From Pseudomonas sp. HR96 (GTDB lineage Bacteria; Pseudomonadota; Gammaproteobacteria; Pseudomonadales; Pseudomonadaceae): a stretch of DNA of 64,000 bases. Of the stretch, positions 8,830-17,729 are shown piece by piece. Below the pieces are notes generated by a model. The model saw only the letters and a list, made by a program, of their open reading frames with translations, searched no databases and was not told the DNA's origin. The translations under genes and the position numbers were made by a program. The stretch covers positions 3,517,001-3,581,000 of the forward strand of contig NZ_CP139141.1 of NCBI RefSeq assembly GCF_034059295.1, read 5' to 3'. Position 1 is the stretch's first letter, and the number at the start of each line of letters is the position of its first letter.

Positions 8830-10203
8830 ATGAGCACAGTGACCAGCACACCTCATGATTCGCGCATGTCGCGCAAAGCGGTGACGGCGGCAACCATCGG
8901 CACCGCGCTGGAGTGGTTCGATTTCACGCTCTACGGAGCGATGTCCGCCACCATCCTGCCCAAGCTGTTCTTCCCGGCGATGGAGCCGACCGCCGGCCTG
9001 CTGGCGTCGCTGGCGACCTTCGGCGTCGGCCTGGCTGCGCGGCCGCTGGGGGCCATCACTTGCGGCTATCTGGGCGACAAGCTGGGCCGGCGCAACCTGA
9101 TGCTCGCCACCGTCACCATGATGGGCCTGGCCTCGGTGCTGATGGGCCTGCTGCCCACTTACGGCCAGGTGGGCGTCTGGGCTCCCATGCTGCTGGTGCT
9201 GCTGCGCATCATCCAGGGCTTTGCGCTGGGCGGTGAATCGACCGGCGCACAATTGATGGCGCTTGAACACGCCCCGCGCGACCGGCGCGGGCGCTACTCG
9301 GGGCTGCTGGGGCTGTGTTCGCCGCTCAGCCAGATCCTCGCCAACGCAGTGCTGATGGGCCTGGCAGCAACCCTGAGTGCTGCGCAGTTCGAAAGCTTTG
9401 GCTGGCGCATCCCGTTCCTGCTGAGCTTCGTGCTGGTGGTGGTGGCCATCTTCATCCGCCTGAAGGTCGATGAAACGCCGGCCTTCGTCGCCCTCAAGGA
9501 CAGCGCCCGGCAGACCGCGCGCAGCCCGCTCAAGTCGGCGCTGGGCAGCCATTCGAAAACCATCGTGCGGTTGATGCTGTTCTTCTGCTCGCCGGCGGCT
9601 CTGTTCTACCTGATTGTGATCTTTTCCCTCAGCTACCTGACCAAGCATCTGGGGCTGACCCAGGCCATGGGTTTCATGTCGCTGATGGTGGCCAACGTCT
9701 GCGCCATCTTCGGCGCCCTGGCCGGGGGCTGGCTGTCCGACCGCTGGGGCCGGCGCAAGGCACTGGCATTCGGCTCGTGCATGACGCTGGTGATCCTGCT
9801 GGTGTATTTCCCGGTGCTGAACACCCTGAACATGACAGCGATCATGGTCATCATGGGCCTGTTCCTCGGTTTCACCCAGTTCCAGAGCGGCATCCAGCCG
9901 GTGGCCTTTGCCGAAGCCTTTCCCACCCAGGTGCGCTATTCCGGCTCGGCGCTGGCCTATACCGGCGCCAACCTGCTGGTTGGCGGCCCGATGCCGATGA
10001 TCGCCGTGTGGCTGATGAGCCAGTACGACAATTCGCCATGGCCGCTGGTGTCACTGTGCGCCGCCATCAACCTGATGTCCCTGGCGATGATCGCCATCGG
10101 CCCGGAAACCCGCGGCATCGACCTCAACCAGGTCACCACGCAGCAACCCCAGGACCAGGCGCCCGACGCCCTTCTCGCAAAGCCCTATGGCGGACACCCA
10201 TGA
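8830..10203 (+). CDS. MHS-family MFS transporter, probable quinate/shikimate importer
   Basis: 457 residues with the hydrophobicity of a 12-helix major facilitator. ATIGTALEWFDFTLYG in the first helix and RPLGAITCGYLGDKLGRRNLM at the loop 2-3 signature are typical of the metabolite:H+ symporter subfamily (ShiA, ProP, citrate and dicarboxylate carriers). The stop overlaps the start of the dehydroquinase gene (ATGA), and a LysR gene is divergent. That context points to an aromatic-pathway hydroxy acid such as quinate or shikimate as substrate; the family alone does not fix it. No strong ribosome-binding site precedes the ATG. Confidence 0.8.
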   Translation: MSTVTSTPHDSRMSRKAVTAATIGTALEWFDFTLYGAMSATILPKLFFPAMEPTAGLLASLATFGVGLAARPLGAITCGYLGDKLGRRNLMLATVTMMGLASVLMGLLPTYGQVGVWAPMLLVLLRIIQGFALGGESTGAQLMALEHAPRDRRGRYSGLLGLCSPLSQILANAVLMGLAATLSAAQFESFGWRIPFLLSFVLVVVAIFIRLKVDETPAFVALKDSARQTARSPLKSALGSHSKTIVRLMLFFCSPAALFYLIVIFSLSYLTKHLGLTQAMGFMSLMVANVCAIFGALAGGWLSDRWGRRKALAFGSCMTLVILLVYFPVLNTLNMTAIMVIMGLFLGFTQFQSGIQPVAFAEAFPTQVRYSGSALAYTGANLLVGGPMPMIAVWLMSQYDNSPWPLVSLCAAINLMSLAMIAIGPETRGIDLNQVTTQQPQDQAPDALLAKPYGGHP

Positions 10204-10664
10204 ATCGCAGCGTTTTCATTCTCAATGGCCCCAACCTGAACATGCTCGGCCGCCGCGAGCCGCACATCTACGGGCACACCACCCTCGCCGAGATCCGCGC
10301 CACCAGCCAGGCCCTGGCGGCTGAACTGGACCTGCAATGCGAGTTTCGCCAGACCAACCATGAAGGGGTAATGGTCGACTGGCTGCAGGAAGCGTTCGAG
10401 CAAGGCGCGGCGGTGATCATCAATCCGGCGGGGTTGTCGTTTCACTCCATCCCGGTGCTCGATGCGCTGAAGCTGATCAAGGCGCCGCTGATCGAGCTGC
10501 ACTTGTCGAACATCCACGGGCGCGACGAACTGCATCGCCATTCGATCATGTCCGGGGCGGTCAATGCGGTCATCTGCGGGCTGGGGGCGGCGGGCTACCC
10601 GCTGGCGGTGCGGGCGGTGGCGCAGCTGTTGCAGGTGCAGGAAGAAGCGTCCGCCGATCAGTGA
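10200..10664 (+). CDS. aroQ: type II 3-dehydroquinate dehydratase
   Basis: 154 residues, the normal length. The flexible lid NGPNLNMLGRREPHIYG contains N12, R19 and catalytic Y24; further motifs are TNHEG, NPAGLSFHSI and ELHLSNIHGRDELHRHS with the catalytic His. The enzyme interconverts 3-dehydroquinate and 3-dehydroshikimate. Several normally invariant positions vary (Met for Leu at position 15, Arg for Thr at 18, FHS where THTS is usual), as expected for a paralogue outside the biosynthetic aroQ. ATGA overlap with the transporter and the divergent LysR suggest a catabolic role in quinate/shikimate use. Fold and reaction are secure; the pathway is inference. Confidence 0.88.
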   Translation: MNRSVFILNGPNLNMLGRREPHIYGHTTLAEIRATSQALAAELDLQCEFRQTNHEGVMVDWLQEAFEQGAAVIINPAGLSFHSIPVLDALKLIKAPLIELHLSNIHGRDELHRHSIMSGAVNAVICGLGAAGYPLAVRAVAQLLQVQEEASADQ

Positions 10665-10762
10665 AGCCAATTCACAAGCTCACACAGCCGGTCTTGGCGG
10701 TTCAAAGGCTGTGCGCGGCCAGTGTGGACGTTTTCAGCGACTTCACAGCGCCGCAACGCTGT

Positions 10763-13700
10763 CTATGCACCGAGTATTGTCCACTCCAGCAGAGCCCCTG
10801 AGTTGGCCATATCAGCAACCTCAATGCGCGACACAACCTCTTGGGTTCGCTGCATAACGACATCTCTGGCGCTGGTGTAATCGCGAATCAGGCCGGCGAC
10901 GGCAGTCAGATCCGCCGCTACGCGGTAACCTGCACGGCGGCCTTGCAGGTTTTTCTCGGTGCGTTGCAGCTCCCTGAGGGTGACGCGATGCTCGGATCCC
11001 AGGTCCTGCAAGTCGAGCCTCGCCTCCATCAGTTGCACCTGGTTCATGCCGACAAAGTTTTTCGGGTAGCGCCGACCGTCATCGATTTTTGCATCCCAAG
11101 AGGGGTCACGCTTCCTCGCCGTGATCATGCCATGCACTTCGCGCCGGCGTTTGGCCACGGCAGTATCGCCTTGGCGACGTTCGTACTCGGCACGCTCATA
11201 AGCCGCGTCCTCGTCCCGCAGACGATCCTGCCAGGCGTCGGATTCATTCGGTTGCCCTCTCACGTCCGTCGGGTCGACGGGCTGTGCGCCCAGGTCGCGC
11301 GCTGATTGCAAAGTCCTGAGAAAAGCTTGCGCCACTTCGGCATCATCGACACGGGCCCCACGCACCTTGCGGTCGTGGGTCAATGCCCTCTGCTCTTCGC
11401 GGCGCTGGTGATCGGCCAGGCGCTCGGCTTGCTGGCGCTTCTCGGTATCGTGGACGATCTGTTGTTGCGCCCGCTGGTCGTGCTGGCGCACCTTGAGGTT
11501 GGCCGCGTCAAGTTCCTGTTGATTGTTTGCTCGCTGCTCGGCGCCCGCCTGGTATTGCTTGCCCTCCTCCCGTCGGCGTTCTCTGGCTGCGGCGGTCCGT
11601 TGATTCGCCGGCAAGTTCTCATAGTCTCGCTCGCGCTGATCTTCCAGGGCGTCGGTGCGGCGGTCTTCATTGACCTGCCGCTGCAGCCGGTCACGAAGGG
11701 CGCGGTCAGCCACCGCCTGGCCGCTCGCTTCGGTGCCTAGTGGGTCCTGTGCAACGTAGGTGCTCAGGGGCGAGGTGTTGAACGCCTGCAAGGTGGCGGT
11801 AGAGGCTTGAGCCCTGTCACGGAAGCTGGCCTCTTTGGCCTTGATCAGACCCAGCGTCTCTCTCATGCTGTTTTCAGTCAGCAAGAGGCCTTTGAGACCT
11901 GCCTTCTCGACAACTATCTGAATCCACTTGGCGGCGTGTTCCGAGGCCTTGCTCCTCGCATAAAACTCTTTTGCGGTGTCTTTGATGAGTCGGTCGAAGA
12001 CCATTTCGTACATCCCGTACAGCCATTTGACCATGGCATCCTGAGCGGCCCCGTCATAAGCGTCGATGGCCCCACGCGCGATATTGGTCCCGGTCAAGGT
12101 GGCGATCTGCAAAAGGGCTGCGGTTCCATAAAGAGCCATTTTGGCTTTGGGAGGCATCGTGGGGTGGCTGCCGACCCAGCGCAGGCTTGCGCTGATGATC
12201 CCACCGATGAAATCGACCCGGTGCAAGACGTCCAGCCAGAAGTTTTCACTTTCCGAGATGGTGGCTCGGTCCATGTTAGCCACCGAGAGTTCCTTCATCT
12301 GGTTGGTCTTGACCAGCAATACCTGAGAGAGGGTGGTCTGGTCACATCGGCGCACCGTCACATACCCTGCCGCTGTTCCTGGATCCTGCGCCCTGAATTC
12401 TGCCTGTTTCTTGCGAATGTTGGCGACGTACTCAGGTGAGTAGAGTGCGTCTTCGCCACGCGCCTTGTTGTCAGCGTCAAGGAAATTTTGCGTCGAAATA
12501 TTCCTGAACAGGTATTTCATGACGGCATCGACAGCGCGCGGGTCCACCCGGCCATTGACGATCAGCACGGGAAGGCTGTTCATGATCTCGATGATCGAGG
12601 CGAACCGTTGCACGTACATGCGCTGTTTGTCGGCATAACTTGCTACCGATTCATGAACACCGGTGCCCAGAAAGACAATCTCGTCAACCCGGCCGCCCGG
12701 CGCTGTTTCGTCGACAAATTCGACGGTGTCCATCAGGGGGCGAGGCGCGGTCAACTCAGCACGCAGCCGGCGTCTTTCAGACATGCTCAAACCGACGTCT
12801 TCCAGGAAACGAGGGGGTATTGGAACTGCCTTTATCGCGACCTGATACAGGACCGCGTGGCCGTCCTGCAAGCGCTGCACCGGGTCGTAATCTGCCGTGC
12901 CAATGCTGTCGCGCAACATGTGCTGGCCACGCAAGGTCGCTGCCCGCTGCAGTTGCTGTTCATGCTTGCGGTAGAAGGCGTCGAGCTCCTGCAGGTGGCG
13001 AACCGGGGTGTCGGTCTCGTCCAGTTCCTTGAAGAAAGGATCATCATACTGTTCGTTGAACGTATTACGTCCCAATTCGTGCTTGCGCATGCCTCGCAGC
13101 AGCTTGCCCCAGGTGATACTTTTCTTTTGGGTTTTTTTGCGCGTGTACTTGTCGACTCCTTGAATTTTTTTCTCGTAGTCATCAGCCCGCTGGATATGCT
13201 CGCGGAATTTATCCTGGCCGGTCAAACCCGTGACTTTCCAGCGGGGGGCAAATTCGGAAAACCAGTTATCGGCATTGTCTTCCCAGATATCAAATTGCAC
13301 CTCGGTGGTCAGCTCACTGTCAAAATGAACTCGCAGTGAGCTGGTAGGGTTTTTGGCACGGTGGTCATCGAGAATTTCCTGGCCGAGCTTTTCGATGTAA
13401 AGCCATTCGTTCAGCAGGTTCATGGGCACATCGAAACTTTCCTCCTCCAAGCTGCGGAACGCGCGTAGCACCAGACCGTCGGTCCTGCGCCGCTCGGCAA
13501 TGCGCTCCTGTGTGACTTCGGCAGTGATCTCCACCCTCTCCTGCATCGTCTGCGCAACCGTTTCGCTCTCGGCGGATTTTCTCGAGCCACCTCGCTTGCC
13601 AGCCTTGGCTCTTCTAAGCCTTATCCGCGCCCCGCGTGTACCAGGCTGCGGGTCAGCCGAGGCGTGTTGCGACCCCTGCGCTTCTTCACGTTCTTCGTCG

Positions 13701-16555
13701 CTGACCCACTGTTCCAGCGGCTCGGCCAGAATCTTGTCTATGGCCGTTCGCAGCAACACCGGATCCTGGTAAATGGCATGGCCCGACGGGTACTCCGACA
13801 GCAGCCGGTGATCAATCTCGTCAAGGAAGGTGGTGTCTTCGAAGGTCCAGATAGGGCTGTCCAGCACCTGGCCAATCTCGTCGCGCTGGCGCTTGCGTTG
13901 ATAGGCCTGGGTCGCCCCGTAGATCGTCAGCCCCGCACCCAGCACGCCGAACGCCGCAGCAGCGCCGATCGCGCCTTTGATCTTGTGTTTTCTGGCGTAG
14001 GCAATGACCTGCTGCAGGCGACCGGGGTCGGGTTTGACAGTACCGGCCGGGCTTTGGGAGTCGTGCGATGGGGCCAATAACGAAGCAGAATCGGCCACTG
14101 TGGCTGAAGCCTCGTCACCCAACGGGACAGTGACATGGCCCGGCGTCGCTATCAGGTATTGGCCATCGGTGCCGGTGTTGGTGTTGGTGTTGGTGTTGGT
14201 GTTGGTGTCGATCGCGTCAGGTTGCCCTGTCCTTGACCAATGCCATGCCAGCAGCCCGAACATGCCCGCCACACCGAACGAGGCCGCACCGGCTATCATG
14301 TAGGCCGTGGAAGCCTGCATGCGATGCTCAGTTGCCAACGAGCCCTGGTCAGCCGCCATGCGCTTGAGGTCGTCGTTGTAGACATGGCTTACCTCCTGGC
14401 TATCGTCTTCGGTGGCCTGCGCGCCGCCCACCATGGCGAACAGGCTGAGGAACCTGCCCACCGGACTACCGCCCCCGAACCACCCAGAGGATAGACCTGA
14501 CGCGGCGACGGGACCTGAGCCACTGGCCGTGGCCTCTGGTGCCGGACCTGGCGCTTGCGGCCCGAGCAATCCAGCCAGCTGCTCGGGCGCCAGGCCGGTG
14601 ATTCTGGCCACTACCAAGGTTCGCAGCCGGACCACGTAGCTTTGAACCAGCGGGTCGGTGCTGCTCTGCAGATCGAGCATCAGCTGTGCAAGGCGCTGCA
14701 TCCAGTTACCGTCGGGGTTCTGCCGGCTGTCATGGCTATAAAGCCGATAGACCTCTGGCAACAAGGTCAATACTTCGGCCAGGCGCAGCAGTCCGGGTGC
14801 CCAATCCGCCAGATGCCTGAGGATCCGAGCGAAATAGCCATGCAGCGGTCCGTCGCCGAGCGTGCCCGCGTTCCAGGCGGTAAACAGCTGGCCCAGATCG
14901 GCAAAGGCGCTCCATAGCACTTTCACCAGACCGACAAAGCTGTACATCGCTTGCACGATCGGCAGTCGTTTGAGCAGCAATTTTGCTCCGATGCGTGCTG
15001 CCTCCACGGCGCTGGTGGGTCGGGTGCCGCTGACGTAGAACATCATCATCGCCAGCACCGGCATCGCCGCAGCGGACAGGGTGCCGTCCTGCCAGCGGCG
15101 GGTGACTGCCTCCGTCAACGTCTGCGTGGCCACGCCGACGATACCGCGGCTTATTGCACCTACCTGATCAAAAGCCCCTGCCTGGTCCGAAAGTGCCTGA
15201 TAGGGCTGCAGCATGGCCTGGCCCAGCGGCGCCCAATAGCCATATTGACTGATGGCCTCGGTCAACGGTACCGGCAAGGCACGCTCGAGAAGCGACAAGT
15301 GCGGCGATCGAGCGGCGATGCCGATCAGCCGCTGCAGACCCTGGGCGGGGTTTTCATTCACTTCGGCAGTATCAATGAACTCCCGAGCGATGTTCATGGG
15401 CGCGGTGATCTGCCGAGAGAAGTCGTGCGGCAACAAAAGGTCGAACAGTTCGCCCACTTGCGGTTCGGCCATCAATTCAAGCCCCCAACCCAGCTGCTCC
15501 TGGAGCGACCCTTGGGCTGGAAAACTCCTTAGCGCTTGCAGCGAGCCGCTTTTTGCTTCGAGTTGCGTCAGGTAGTCACGGACCTCGACGGGCAAGGCCA
15601 CGCCAGTGCGCAAGGCCCGCTCCAGATTCAACACGGTGACGCTGGCGCGGGCATGGGGCGTGTCCTGCGGCGGCAGCTCGTGGGGTCCCGCCAAGGTCTG
15701 GGCGACGGCAGCCAGGCGCATGTTGACGGTCTGCGCCACCAGCCCGCCGAACGAGGTGTGCAGCCCGGTGCCGAGCAACTGGACTGCAGCGGCATGCGGG
15801 TAGTCGACTGCGCCGGGCTTGATCAGCCTCTTGAAACGTCTGATGACTTGGGCCCAGTCACTGAAAAAGTCGGGGAGCCACTGCAGGTCTTGCGGAAGGA
15901 CAAGCTTGGCCATCTCGACCGGAGTCAGTACCCGCATCAGGGCGGCAACGCTGCTTTCGTCCTCTACGGGCTGATGGTCCTGCAACAGTTCCAACAGCTT
16001 GATCAAGCGCGGCAAGGCGATGTCCAGTGCGCTTTGCGTGGTCGGTTCGAAAGGCGCCACCGGCGCAAGTGACATGATATTGCGCAACAGCCGTAGCGGG
16101 GTGAGCAGACTGCCGATCAGGCTGGCCTCGCCAGGTTCCATTGCGGCTTGCACTTCAACAGCGAGGTCGAGCAGCGTTTCCATCTCCGGGCTGAGGGTCA
16201 CTCCTGCACGCCGCTTCGCTTCGCGTAACCGCTCGGCGGCGTGCGCCTCGCCACGTAACGCCGCCAGCGCGTGCAGCAGCGCCGCGACATCGACTTGTGG
16301 CAGACCCACCTTGATCGCTCGCTGCAGCAAGCCCAGCAATGCAGGCAGGACGAGCGCCTTGAGGGTTTCGTACCACAGGCGGGTACGGGTTTTGGCCGCG
16401 TCTGGCGTGGCGGGTTTGGCCGTCTGCGGCAGCCACACGGCATCGGGCAATCTCGGCCCGGCCATCACCGCGCTCATCTGCTCGATCGCGTGTTGATCGA
16501 CTGGGGCCACGCTGCTTTCGGGCTGGCGGGTGATTGGAGGGGCATGCAGCGTCAT
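10763..16555 (-). CDS. 1930-residue protein of unknown function with internal membrane segments
   Basis: I do not recognise the family. The open frame extends 78 codons further upstream, but the start at 16555 (MTLHAPP) has GGAG 8 bases ahead. The first ~55 residues are polar, Pro/Ser/Gln-rich and lack a signal peptide. Residues ~60-720 are helix-rich, with hydrophobic stretches near 490-508 and 530-551. Strong membrane-like segments lie near 750-773 and 857-882, flanking a Thr/Asn repeat (about 782-794). A mixed central region (900-1430) is charged and less GC-rich than the surroundings; another hydrophobic stretch follows at ~1440-1495. Residues ~1610-1745 are a long Arg/Glu/Gln-rich probable coiled coil. 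Size and layout resemble large secreted effectors or toxins, but that is only an analogy. Convergent with aroQ, divergent from the CMD-like gene. Confidence 0.8.
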   Translation of the reverse strand: MTLHAPPITRQPESSVAPVDQHAIEQMSAVMAGPRLPDAVWLPQTAKPATPDAAKTRTRLWYETLKALVLPALLGLLQRAIKVGLPQVDVAALLHALAALRGEAHAAERLREAKRRAGVTLSPEMETLLDLAVEVQAAMEPGEASLIGSLLTPLRLLRNIMSLAPVAPFEPTTQSALDIALPRLIKLLELLQDHQPVEDESSVAALMRVLTPVEMAKLVLPQDLQWLPDFFSDWAQVIRRFKRLIKPGAVDYPHAAAVQLLGTGLHTSFGGLVAQTVNMRLAAVAQTLAGPHELPPQDTPHARASVTVLNLERALRTGVALPVEVRDYLTQLEAKSGSLQALRSFPAQGSLQEQLGWGLELMAEPQVGELFDLLLPHDFSRQITAPMNIAREFIDTAEVNENPAQGLQRLIGIAARSPHLSLLERALPVPLTEAISQYGYWAPLGQAMLQPYQALSDQAGAFDQVGAISRGIVGVATQTLTEAVTRRWQDGTLSAAAMPVLAMMMFYVSGTRPTSAVEAARIGAKLLLKRLPIVQAMYSFVGLVKVLWSAFADLGQLFTAWNAGTLGDGPLHGYFARILRHLADWAPGLLRLAEVLTLLPEVYRLYSHDSRQNPDGNWMQRLAQLMLDLQSSTDPLVQSYVVRLRTLVVARITGLAPEQLAGLLGPQAPGPAPEATASGSGPVAASGLSSGWFGGGSPVGRFLSLFAMVGGAQATEDDSQEVSHVYNDDLKRMAADQGSLATEHRMQASTAYMIAGAASFGVAGMFGLLAWHWSRTGQPDAIDTNTNTNTNTNTGTDGQYLIATPGHVTVPLGDEASATVADSASLLAPSHDSQSPAGTVKPDPGRLQQVIAYARKHKIKGAIGAAAAFGVLGAGLTIYGATQAYQRKRQRDEIGQVLDSPIWTFEDTTFLDEIDHRLLSEYPSGHAIYQDPVLLRTAIDKILAEPLEQWVSDEEREEAQGSQHASADPQPGTRGARIRLRRAKAGKRGGSRKSAESETVAQTMQERVEITAEVTQERIAERRRTDGLVLRAFRSLEEESFDVPMNLLNEWLYIEKLGQEILDDHRAKNPTSSLRVHFDSELTTEVQFDIWEDNADNWFSEFAPRWKVTGLTGQDKFREHIQRADDYEKKIQGVDKYTRKKTQKKSITWGKLLRGMRKHELGRNTFNEQYDDPFFKELDETDTPVRHLQELDAFYRKHEQQLQRAATLRGQHMLRDSIGTADYDPVQRLQDGHAVLYQVAIKAVPIPPRFLEDVGLSMSERRRLRAELTAPRPLMDTVEFVDETAPGGRVDEIVFLGTGVHESVASYADKQRMYVQRFASIIEIMNSLPVLIVNGRVDPRAVDAVMKYLFRNISTQNFLDADNKARGEDALYSPEYVANIRKKQAEFRAQDPGTAAGYVTVRRCDQTTLSQVLLVKTNQMKELSVANMDRATISESENFWLDVLHRVDFIGGIISASLRWVGSHPTMPPKAKMALYGTAALLQIATLTGTNIARGAIDAYDGAAQDAMVKWLYGMYEMVFDRLIKDTAKEFYARSKASEHAAKWIQIVVEKAGLKGLLLTENSMRETLGLIKAKEASFRDRAQASTATLQAFNTSPLSTYVAQDPLGTEASGQAVADRALRDRLQRQVNEDRRTDALEDQRERDYENLPANQRTAAARERRREEGKQYQAGAEQRANNQQELDAANLKVRQHDQRAQQQIVHDTEKRQQAERLADHQRREEQRALTHDRKVRGARVDDAEVAQAFLRTLQSARDLGAQPVDPTDVRGQPNESDAWQDRLRDEDAAYERAEYERRQGDTAVAKRRREVHGMITARKRDPSWDAKIDDGRRYPKNFVGMNQVQLMEARLDLQDLGSEHRVTLRELQRTEKNLQGRRAGYRVAADLTAVAGLIRDYTSARDVVMQRTQEVVSRIEVADMANSGALLEWTILGA
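14174..14208 (-). repeat. hexanucleotide tandem repeat inside the 1930-residue gene
   Basis: Five complete GGTGTT units (plus strand) plus most of a sixth. On the coding strand they read AACACC and encode an Asn-Thr run in the linker between two hydrophobic segments. Copy-number change would keep the frame. Confidence 0.9.
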
Positions 16556-16613
16556 GAACCAGCTCCGATGAGTGCTGCACTCAGTATTCAGAAGCTGGCT
16601 CGGTTTTCCATAT

Positions 16614-16632
16614 TTGATTTTTGCCAAATCAA
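16614..16632. promoter_or_regulatory. inverted repeat in divergent promoter region
   Basis: TTGATTT-TTGCC-AAATCAA, perfect 7-bp arms, in the AT-richer spacer between the 1930-residue gene (start 59 bp away) and the CMD-like gene. Operator function is inferred; the binding protein is unknown. Confidence 0.45.
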
Positions 16633-16803
16633 CGCGTTCTGTACGCTCGATGACACTGCGGCCCTGCTCGTCAGCGGCCAGCAGTTGCGGCGTGCAGCAT
16701 GTGCCGCTGCCACTTGCAGGAGGGCAACCTGAAATAGCGTTTCGTGGTAGACATGGGCGGGCTCCAGCGCAAAGCTGTGCGCTTCCCATTCTGGAGTGGC
16801 GCC

Positions 16804-17193
16804 ATGAACAATGATCTCTTCGAAAAAGGCTTCGCCAACCGTAAAGCCGTGCTCGGTGAAGCCCATGTGGAAAAAGCCTGGGCGGCGGCCGATGACTTCA
16901 ACCGGCCGATGCAGGCGTTGGTCACCGAATACTGCTGGGGCGCCATCTGGGGCGACGACACCCTGCCGTTCAAGACCCGCAGCCTGCTCAACCTGGCCAT
17001 GCTCACCGCGATGAGTCAGCACCATGAGCTGGCCGGGCATGTAAAAGGGGCGTTGAACAACGGGGTGACCAAGGAAGAGGTCCGCGCGGTACTGATGCAG
17101 GCGGGTATCTACTGCGGGGTGCCGCTGGCGCTGGCGGCTTTTCGGGTCGCGAGCGAGGCGATCAAGGTTTGGGAGGGTGAGCAGCCGGCTTGA
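16804..17193 (+). CDS. carboxymuconolactone decarboxylase-family protein (PcaC-like)
   Basis: 129 residues, the normal size for 4-carboxymuconolactone decarboxylase. The start at 16804 has GGAG seven bases upstream. The helical CMD fold is indicated by FNRPMQALVTEYCWG, TRSLLNLAMLTAMSQHHELAGHVKGALNNG and VLMQAGIYCGVP. PcaC decarboxylates 4-carboxymuconolactone in the protocatechuate branch of the beta-ketoadipate pathway. No other pca gene is nearby, so this may be a paralogue acting on a different substrate. It is not an AhpD-type peroxidase: the CxxC pair is absent. The family is firm, the substrate uncertain. Confidence 0.8.
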   Translation: MNNDLFEKGFANRKAVLGEAHVEKAWAAADDFNRPMQALVTEYCWGAIWGDDTLPFKTRSLLNLAMLTAMSQHHELAGHVKGALNNGVTKEEVRAVLMQAGIYCGVPLALAAFRVASEAIKVWEGEQPA

Positions 17194-17219
17194 TCGGGTA
17201 GTGGCTGTCTGGTGCTGCC

Positions 17220-17318
17220 ATGCGCAAGAATGACCTGGCGTTCTTCCTCTCGCTATTTGCGTCGCTGCTGGCGGTGATGGCGGTGATGGCGGCGGTGCTG
17301 GGAGGGGGTGCGCTGTAA
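17220..17318 (+). CDS. possible 32-residue single-span membrane protein
   Basis: ATG at 17220 to TAA: a short basic/polar start (MRKND) and then one hydrophobic span rich in Phe, Leu, Val and Ala. It lies 26 bp after the CMD-like gene. No good ribosome-binding site is visible, so it may not be translated. Confidence 0.3.
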   Translation: MRKNDLAFFLSLFASLLAVMAVMAAVLGGGAL

Positions 17319-17453
17319 TGGTTTGCCAGGGGGCGTGGGGAGAATCCGAACGATCGAAGCCTATGAGGCACGCATTGGCATTGGTTAAAATCTGTAACAC
17401 AACCAAAGCCCAGCCGCGTTGCCGGACGTTTTTTTTGTGCTTACGATCAAATC

Positions 17454-17729
17454 ATGATTATCTATGACGAAACAAAGCGCCAATCCAATATCGTCAAACA
17501 TGGTTTCGATTTGGCCCAGGCGGGTCTGGTGTACGACTCGCCGGACAAAATCACGCTCTGCACACAACGTCATGGCGAAGACCGATGGATAGATATGGCC
17601 ATGGTCAAGATCCTGGGTATGGTTCTCGTACTGGTGTACGTGGAACGCGGCCAGGACATCCGGGCAATTTCATTGCGCCGCGCATCCAGACAGGAGAGAA
17701 AACTTTATGAAAGTTACCGACATGACTGA
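17454..17729 (+). CDS. brnT: BrnT-family toxin (ribonuclease)
   Basis: 91 residues. The start MIIYDETKRQSNIVKHGFDL is the typical BrnT/DUF497 opening (FEWDxxKxxxNxxKHGVxF in the family), followed by a beta-rich core and the C-terminal RAISLRRASRQERKLYE block containing the conserved Arg and Arg/Glu residues of the RelE-like ribonuclease fold. BrnT toxins cleave RNA and are neutralised by BrnA, encoded here immediately downstream with a 23-bp overlap, the standard order. The pair sits between the accessory-looking genes to the left and tRNA-Ser to the right. Confidence 0.88.
   Translation: MIIYDETKRQSNIVKHGFDLAQAGLVYDSPDKITLCTQRHGEDRWIDMAMVKILGMVLVLVYVERGQDIRAISLRRASRQERKLYESYRHD

Noticed and set aside
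10711..10727. TTGGCGGTTCAAAGG near 10.7 kb as a copy of the tRNA-Ser 3' end
   Set aside because: Only TGGCGG and part of TTC match; far too short to be an attachment site.
13000..13700. WxxxE pentapeptides (WVSDE and WLYIE) in the giant protein as type III effector motifs
   Set aside because: With about two dozen Trp residues in 1930 residues, one or two such matches are expected by chance.
14174..14208. The hexamer run as part of a CRISPR-like array
   Set aside because: It is an in-frame microsatellite without spacers; no CRISPR repeats or cas genes occur in the window.
16556..16789. 78-codon N-terminal extension of the giant gene
   Set aside because: No ribosome-binding site at the upstream ATG, low-complexity Cys/Pro/Ser sequence, and it would run through the inverted repeat and divergent promoter; the start at 16555 has a good site.
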